This document shows positions 13,388 to 17,281 of a DNA stretch of 17,281 nt, piece by piece. The stretch covers positions 1-17,281 of the forward strand of contig JAJDTN010000367.1 of assembly GCA_022827165.1 (NCBI GenBank), given 5' to 3'. Position 1 is the stretch's first letter. Each line of letters begins with the position of its first letter. A program made the translations under genes and the position numbers. Under the pieces are notes generated by a model. It searched no databases. It saw only the letters and a program-made list of their open reading frames with translations, and was not told the origin of the DNA. Source of the stretch: Candidatus Latescibacterota bacterium. Lineage in GTDB: Bacteria; Latescibacterota; UBA2968; UBA8231.

Positions 13388-14920
13388 ATGTTCGGCCTGG
13401 AGACCGAGTACGGGATCCAGGTCGACGGCGTCGACGATCTCGACGTCGTCGTCGAGTCGATGGAGCTGATCCGCTGCTACCTGCGGGAGGACTTCGTCGC
13501 CCGCTGGGACTACGGCCTCGAGAACCCGCGCCGCGACATGCGCGGCTTCGAGGTCGACGGGCTGCTGAACGACCGCGACGAGACCGAGCACCTGCAGAAG
13601 GACCGGGCCCGCAAGATCCCCCTGAAGGACCTCAAGTCCGACCTCATCCTCGGCAACGGCGCCCGCCTCTACAACGACCACACCCATCCCGAGTACAGCA
13701 CCGCCGAGTGCCTGACCCTGGCCGACCTGGTGGCCCAGGACCGCGCCGGCGAGGCGATCCTCCGGCACTGCGCCCGCCGGCGCAGCGCCAGCCGCGGCCG
13801 GGGGGTGGTGCGCCTCTACAAGAACAACACCGACTTCGACGGCCACAGCTACGGCTGCCACGAGAACTACCTGCTGCCGCGGTCGATCCCCTTCGACGAC
13901 GTCATCGCCGCCCTGCTGCCCTTCCTGGTGACGCGCCAGATCTACGCCGGCGCCGGCAAGGTCGGGGTGGAGGCCGACTCCCGGGCCGAGCCCGGCCTCT
14001 ACCAGCTGGCCCAGAGGTCCGACTTCTTCGAGGTCATCGCCAGCGTCGACACCATGACCCGCCGGCCCCTGGTCAACACCCGCGACGAGCCCCACGCCGA
14101 CGCCGCCCGCTACCGGCGCCTGCACATCATCATCGGCGACGCCAACCTCTGCGAGTGGGCCACGGCGCTCAAGGTGGGGGCCCTGCGCCTCGTCCTGGAT
14201 CTGCTGGTGGCCGGCAAGGCCCCGCGGCTGGTCCTCGCCGACCCGGTGGGCGCCGTGAAGGCGATCAGCCGCGACCCCCGCCGCCGCTGGGAGGTGGAGC
14301 TGGAGGACCGCCGCCGGACCACGGCGCTCGAGATCCAGCGCGCCTACCTCGAGGGCGCCCGGGAGCTGGCCGCCGGCCGCGACGCCGAGACCGACTGGGT
14401 CCTGGGGGAGTGGGGCTTCGCCCTCGACGCCCTCGGCGGCGACCCGGCGCCACTGATCGGCCGCTGCGACTGGGTGACCAAGAAGTGGCTCCTCGACGCC
14501 TTCGCCGAGGCCGAGGGGCTCGACTGGCAAGACCCCGGCCACCGCGCCTGGCTGCAGAGCCAGGACCTGGAGTACCACAACGTCGATCCGGGGGAGGGGC
14601 TGTTCCTGCTGCTGGAGCGCTCCGAAGAGGGCGGCGTCTACCGTCTGAGCGACGCCGCCGCCGTCGACCGCGCCCTCGTGCAGCCGCCGGAGCGCACGCG
14701 GGCGCGTTTCCGCGGCCGGGCGGTGGAGAAGTTCGGTCCCGCCGTGCGCTCGCTGAACTGGGACAGCATCGAATTCCAGGTCGACGGCAGGCTCGCCACG
14801 GTCGATCTGAAGTGTTGTGTCGACGCCGATTCGGCGGCTATCTTCAACGACAAGCTCGACCGGGCGGGGTCGGTGGCCGAGTTGCTTGAGGCCCTGTCCG
14901 AAGCGGTGCCGGAGCGGTGA
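13388..14920 (+). CDS. dop: Deamidase/depupylase of the Pup/UBact modifier (Dop)
   Basis: The 510-residue product is a carboxylate-amine-ligase-fold enzyme that converts the modifier's C-terminal Gln to Glu and can remove it from substrates. F-G-L-E-T-E-Y-G (2-9) carries the metal/ATP-binding Glu. N-G-A-R-L-Y-N-D-H-T-H-P-E-Y-S (90-104) holds the catalytic Asp97, equivalent to the Dop/PafA active-site Asp. Y-K-N-N-T-D-F, Y-G-C-H-E-N-Y-L, V-N-T-R-D-E-P-H-A-D-A and I-I-G-D-A-N-L complete the family signature. Between R-G-F-E-V-D and N-G-A-R-L-Y is an insert of about 30 residues (57-88), matching the Dop loop that distinguishes Dop from PafA. Together with its place between ATPase and modifier genes, this decides the assignment. 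It starts three bases after the ATPase stop, in the same frame. Confidence 0.92.
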   Translation: MFGLETEYGIQVDGVDDLDVVVESMELIRCYLREDFVARWDYGLENPRRDMRGFEVDGLLNDRDETEHLQKDRARKIPLKDLKSDLILGNGARLYNDHTHPEYSTAECLTLADLVAQDRAGEAILRHCARRRSASRGRGVVRLYKNNTDFDGHSYGCHENYLLPRSIPFDDVIAALLPFLVTRQIYAGAGKVGVEADSRAEPGLYQLAQRSDFFEVIASVDTMTRRPLVNTRDEPHADAARYRRLHIIIGDANLCEWATALKVGALRLVLDLLVAGKAPRLVLADPVGAVKAISRDPRRRWEVELEDRRRTTALEIQRAYLEGARELAAGRDAETDWVLGEWGFALDALGGDPAPLIGRCDWVTKKWLLDAFAEAEGLDWQDPGHRAWLQSQDLEYHNVDPGEGLFLLLERSEEGGVYRLSDAAAVDRALVQPPERTRARFRGRAVEKFGPAVRSLNWDSIEFQVDGRLATVDLKCCVDADSAAIFNDKLDRAGSVAELLEALSEAVPER

Positions 14921-14923
14921 GAC

Positions 14924-14930
14924 GAGGGAG
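14924..14930 (+). promoter_or_regulatory. Shine-Dalgarno of the UBact gene
   Basis: GAGGGAG, 6 bases before ATG 14937. It identifies this ATG as the start of the 63-residue modifier rather than the longer in-frame reading that begins at 14817 inside dop, and suggests efficient translation of the modifier. Confidence 0.75.
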
Positions 14931-14936
14931 CCTGCA

Positions 14937-15128
14937 ATGACCCGAGGATTCGAACTGGGCGAGCGAAGCACCCGGCCGCGGCCGATGGACGGCGGCGACG
15001 ACGGCGGCGACGACCAGGGGCCGCGGCGGCCCAAGGTGGAGCGCCCCGACACCGACGACCTGCTGCGCCGCATGCGCCGGGTCGATCCGAACCAGGCGCG
15101 CCGGTACCGCCAGCGCACGGGCCAGTAG
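14937..15128 (+). CDS. ubact: UBact/Pup-type prokaryotic ubiquitin-like protein modifier
   Basis: This 63-residue, mostly polar and probably disordered protein lies between dop and prcB, the canonical place of pup. The N-terminal half is acidic and Gly-rich (D-G-G-D twice, 18-25); the C-terminal half has P-D-T-D-D-L-L-R-R-M-R-R-V-D-P-N (37-52) and Q-A-R-R-Y-R-Q-R, ending T-G-Q. Pup proteins end G-G-E/Q; the R-T-G-Q end and the V-D-P-x-Q-A-R-R-Y-R-Q-R block match UBact as I recall it. The encoded terminal Gln implies deamidation by Dop before PafA can attach it to substrate lysines. Only one lysine (K33) is present, so chain formation on the modifier would be limited to that site. The helical segment before the tail is expected to bind the ATPase coiled coil. 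The next gene starts 24 bases on. Confidence 0.93.
   Translation: MTRGFELGERSTRPRPMDGGDDGGDDQGPRRPKVERPDTDDLLRRMRRVDPNQARRYRQRTGQ
14988..15011 (+). repeat. 12-bp tandem duplication in the UBact gene
   Basis: GACGGCGGCGAC occurs twice in tandem, encoding D-G-G-D twice in the disordered N-terminal half of the modifier. This kind of slippage could change the linker length without affecting the functional C-terminus. Confidence 0.8.
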
Positions 15129-15152
15129 CCCGGACGGTGCATCCGCGGCGCC

Positions 15153-15926
15153 ATGGAGAGCGCCGATTTCCTCAACATCCTCAAGGAGCGGGGGCAGCTG
15201 CCGTCCGCCCCCGATGTCCCGGCCTCGGCGGCCTCGGCGGGAGAGGCGATCGAGGGCACGACGATCCTCGCCGTGCGCTGCGCCGAGGGGGTCCTGGTCG
15301 CCGGCGACCGCCGCGCCACGGCGGGCCACACCGTCATCCACGACCGCGCCGACAAGGTGCTCTCCGTCGACGACCGCTCGGTGCTGGCCCTGTCCGGGTC
15401 TCCGGCCAGCGCCTACGAGATCGCCCGCATGCTGGAGATCTCCTTCCAGCACTACCGCCGCACCCAGCTGCAGGAGCTGAGCCTCGACGGCCGGTTGCGC
15501 ACCCTGTCGCGGCTGCTGCGCGAGAACCTGCCCCTGGCCCTGCAGGGGATCGGCGCCGTGGTCCCCATCTACGCCACCTGCGAGGACGCCGGCTCCGGCC
15601 CCGAGGGCAAGATCTTCTTCTACGACGTCCTCGGCGCCACTTTCGAGTCCGTCGACTTCTGCACCACCGGGTCCGGCTCGCCGATCATCCGCGGCGCCCT
15701 CTACTACATGAACCGCTGGGAGCGGCCCTTCGCCGAGCGCAGCGGCGGCGAGGCCCTGGAGCTGGTGGTGAAGATGCTGGAGACGGCGGCCGAGTACGAC
15801 ACCGCCACGGGCGGCTTCAAGGCGACGGCCGCCATCTATCCCCAGGTGATGCGGGTCACCGCCGAGGGCATCTCCGCGGTCCCCGAAGGGGAGCTGGCGC
15901 AGGTCTACGCCGGGCTGGGCGGCTGA
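15153..15926 (+). CDS. prcB: 20S proteasome beta subunit (PrcB)
   Basis: The 257-residue precursor of the catalytic beta subunit has a 35-residue propeptide (with S-A-D-F-L-N-I-L-K, comparable to the propeptide helix of mycobacterial PrcB) ending in E-G. The next residue, Thr36, begins T-T-I-L-A-V-R and would become the N-terminal nucleophile after autocleavage. In mature numbering Asp17 (A-G-D-R-R) and Lys33 (A-D-K-V) fall exactly at the expected catalytic spacing, and T-G-S-G-S-P supplies the conserved Ser segment. Four stacked seven-membered rings with PrcA are expected in the cytoplasm. There is no strong ribosome site before ATG 15153, 24 bases after the UBact gene. Its TGA overlaps the prcA start by one base (TGATG), consistent with equal production of both subunits. 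Confidence 0.96.
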   Translation: MESADFLNILKERGQLPSAPDVPASAASAGEAIEGTTILAVRCAEGVLVAGDRRATAGHTVIHDRADKVLSVDDRSVLALSGSPASAYEIARMLEISFQHYRRTQLQELSLDGRLRTLSRLLRENLPLALQGIGAVVPIYATCEDAGSGPEGKIFFYDVLGATFESVDFCTTGSGSPIIRGALYYMNRWERPFAERSGGEALELVVKMLETAAEYDTATGGFKATAAIYPQVMRVTAEGISAVPEGELAQVYAGLGG

Positions 15927-16696
15927 TGCTGGACGAGCCCTACCGCTGGGTCGAGGCGATCCGCAACCGGCGCGAGTACACCGAGGACCAGCTCGCCGGG
16001 GCCAGCCCCGTGGTGGCCCTGGCCTACGACGACGGCCTGCTGCTGCTCACCTCGACGCCGGGGCCGCGCAAGCTCTTCGAGGTCTACAACCAGGTCGCCT
16101 TCGCCGGCATCGGCCATCCCGCCGACATCGAGAAGCTGCGCAAGGCGGTCATCGACATCGCCCACGTGGAGGTCTTCAACCTGTCGGCCAGCGACGTCTC
16201 CCTGCAGCGGCTGGTCAACCTCGGCGTGGGGCCCCTGATGAAGTCCGCCTTCGACGAGATCTTCCGCTCGCCCTACATCGCCCGCGTCCTGGTGGCCGAG
16301 CTCGACCCGGCCGCCGCGGCGGAGACGTTCTACACCATCGATCCCGACGGCTCCTTCCACAGCGCCGCCGGGGCCGCCGCCATCGCCGGCTCCTCCGAGG
16401 CGGCCGGGTCCATCCTGGCGAGGCTGCGCGCCGGCGAGGGCGGCGAGTCCCTCGACCAGGCCCTGGCCCGCGCCCTTGGCGCCTGGGGCGCCGGACGCGT
16501 CCTGGCCGGCCGCGAGCCTGACGAGACGGGGAAGCCGGGGGAGGTGGACGACGGGGAGGTGCGGGAGGCGGTGCGCGCCGCCCTCGACGGGGGCCGCTTC
16601 GAGGCCGCCGTCCTCGAGCGCAGCCGTCCCACGAAGACCAAGTTCCGGCTGCTGGGCCCCGGCGAGTTGGAGTCCTCCGTGGCCGACTTCGAGTAG
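15926..16696 (+). CDS. prcA: 20S proteasome alpha subunit (PrcA)
   Basis: The 256-residue product has no propeptide or N-terminal Thr, as expected for the alpha ring that gates the core particle. The N-terminal helix region (Y-R-W-V-E-A-I-R-N-R-R-E-Y) leads to S-P-V-V-A-L-A-Y-D-D-G-L-L-L, closely paralleling actinobacterial PrcA, which has S-V-V-A-L-A-Y at the same place. K-L-F-E-V-Y-N-Q-V-A-F-A-G-I-G-H is the next conserved strand/helix. A charged linker (about 190-215, E-P-D-E-T-G-K-P-G-E) precedes the last helix and strands. The start ATG overlaps the prcB stop by one base. The pafA start follows its TAG by five bases. The alpha ring would normally receive the ATPase tail in its pockets, which matters here because the ATPase lacks that tail. 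Confidence 0.93.
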   Translation: MLDEPYRWVEAIRNRREYTEDQLAGASPVVALAYDDGLLLLTSTPGPRKLFEVYNQVAFAGIGHPADIEKLRKAVIDIAHVEVFNLSASDVSLQRLVNLGVGPLMKSAFDEIFRSPYIARVLVAELDPAAAAETFYTIDPDGSFHSAAGAAAIAGSSEAAGSILARLRAGEGGESLDQALARALGAWGAGRVLAGREPDETGKPGEVDDGEVREAVRAALDGGRFEAAVLERSRPTKTKFRLLGPGELESSVADFE

Positions 16697-16701
16697 GTCC
16701 C

Positions 16702-17281
16702 GTGCGCAACCGCCTCTACGGCCTGGAGATCGAGTACGGCTGCATGCCGCCCGACTCCGATCCCTTCCTCAGCCCCGACTACATCTCGGTGAAGACCAAG
16801 GACTGCGTGTTCTACCGCGAGGGGCTGGGCATCGTCGACATCCACTACCGGGGGCGCGACGAGCCGCCCGGCAACGGCGGCTTCCTGTTCAACGGCGGCC
16901 GCGTCTACATCGACATGGGGCACGTGGAGTACGCCACGCCCGAGTGCCGCGGCCTCTTCGACCTGGTCGCCTCGGACCGCGCCGGCGAGGTGATCCTGCA
17001 GCGCGCCCTCGACCAGCTCGGACTGGCGGAGGAGGCGGGGTTCTTCAAGAACAACATCGACCACTACACGGGCGCCACCTTCGGCTGCCACGAGAACTAC
17101 CTGGTGCGCCGCGACGTGCCGTTCTCGCAGGTCCTGCTGCCGGCGATCCTGCCGTTCTTCGTGAGCCGGCAGATCTACGCCGGCGCCGGCCGCGTCGGCT
17201 GCCACACCGACATCTTCGAGTACGGCAGCGGCGAGGAGGGCGACGTCCCCTACCAGATCTCCCAGCGCGCCGACCACATCG
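16702..17281 (+). CDS. pafA: Pup/UBact--protein ligase (PafA), 5' part; runs off the window
   Basis: From GTG 16702 the frame is open to the window end (193 complete codons). It encodes the N-terminal part of the ligase that joins the deamidated modifier's C-terminal Glu side chain to substrate lysines using ATP. Y-G-L-E-I-E-Y-G places the metal-binding Glu at residue 9, the same number as in mycobacterial PafA. N-G-G-R-V-Y-I-D-M-G-H-V-E-Y-A-T-P-E-C (64-82) holds the catalytic Asp71. F-F-K-N-N-I-D, F-G-C-H-E-N-Y-L and Q-I-Y-A-G-A-G-R-V-G follow in family order. It is a paralogue of the dop product in this window but has a different and shorter segment in place of the Dop loop. Position last in the cluster, after prcA, is the same as in actinobacteria. 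Confidence 0.92.
   Translation, partial: MRNRLYGLEIEYGCMPPDSDPFLSPDYISVKTKDCVFYREGLGIVDIHYRGRDEPPGNGGFLFNGGRVYIDMGHVEYATPECRGLFDLVASDRAGEVILQRALDQLGLAEEAGFFKNNIDHYTGATFGCHENYLVRRDVPFSQVLLPAILPFFVSRQIYAGAGRVGCHTDIFEYGSGEEGDVPYQISQRADHI

Noticed and set aside
11609..15355. A 1248-codon open frame on the minus strand opposite the proteasome genes
   Set aside because: It is antisense to five well-supported genes, its protein is low-complexity Gly/Ala/Val/Arg-rich, and such long antisense frames arise from G/C-ending codons in high-GC DNA.
1..17281. tRNA, rRNA, CRISPR arrays, transposases or attachment sites
   Set aside because: No cloverleaf-like segments, regularly spaced identical repeats, transposase motifs or terminal inverted repeats were seen; the coding repeats at 8002-9100 are diverged protein repeats rather than CRISPR.

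Overview
The window is high-GC bacterial DNA, densely coding, with nearly every codon third position G or C. It carries a complete order of Pup/UBact-proteasome genes. The small modifier (14937-15128) ends in R-T-G-Q, the tail I know from UBact, the Pup homologue of Gram-negative and candidate phyla, rather than the G-G-Q/E of actinobacterial Pup. Together with the PhyH, Gfo/Idh, creatininase, Ldh2 and enolase-superfamily neighbours, this suggests an uncultured Gram-negative lineage (for example Latescibacterota-like) rather than an actinobacterium. That placement is inference.

Layout. (1) 1-783: 3' part of a Y-family DNA polymerase (DinB-like). (2) 900-2132: exported phosphodiester glycosidase (NAGPA domain). 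(3) 2188-4291: Ldh2-type dehydrogenase, then a Gfo/Idh/MocA oxidoreductase, each with a strong Shine-Dalgarno. (4) 4308-7659, minus strand: creatininase-family hydrolase, TIM-barrel sugar isomerase/epimerase, and a tandem PhyH-like dioxygenase, joined by two ATGA stop/start overlaps. (5) 7798-10553, plus strand, divergent from the previous block behind a sigma70-like promoter: a LamG domain split by a seven-repeat propeller, ATGA-coupled to a mandelate racemase/muconate lactonizing-type enzyme. A small apparently frameshifted gene (10550-10854) follows, GTGA-coupled. (6) 10861-17281: a strong promoter placed directly on the ATG of a signal peptidase I gene, followed on the same strand by ARC-type proteasomal ATPase, Dop, UBact, PrcB, PrcA and the first part of PafA, which runs off the window.

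How the genes fit together. In block 6, Dop would deamidate the C-terminal Gln of the modifier, PafA would ligate it to substrate lysines, and the ATPase would unfold tagged substrates into the PrcA/PrcB core particle (Thr36 of PrcB becomes the nucleophile). Blocks 3-5 look like carbohydrate, sugar-acid or small-molecule catabolism; I cannot name the substrate.

Points worth a second look: the ATPase reading frame continues far upstream of its first ATG without a normal start codon; the ATPase lacks the C-terminal gate-opening tail of Mpa/ARC; the signal peptidase/proteasome transcript looks leaderless; the LamG protein has a seven-fold repeat inserted in it; and the first PhyH half has lost a putative metal ligand.
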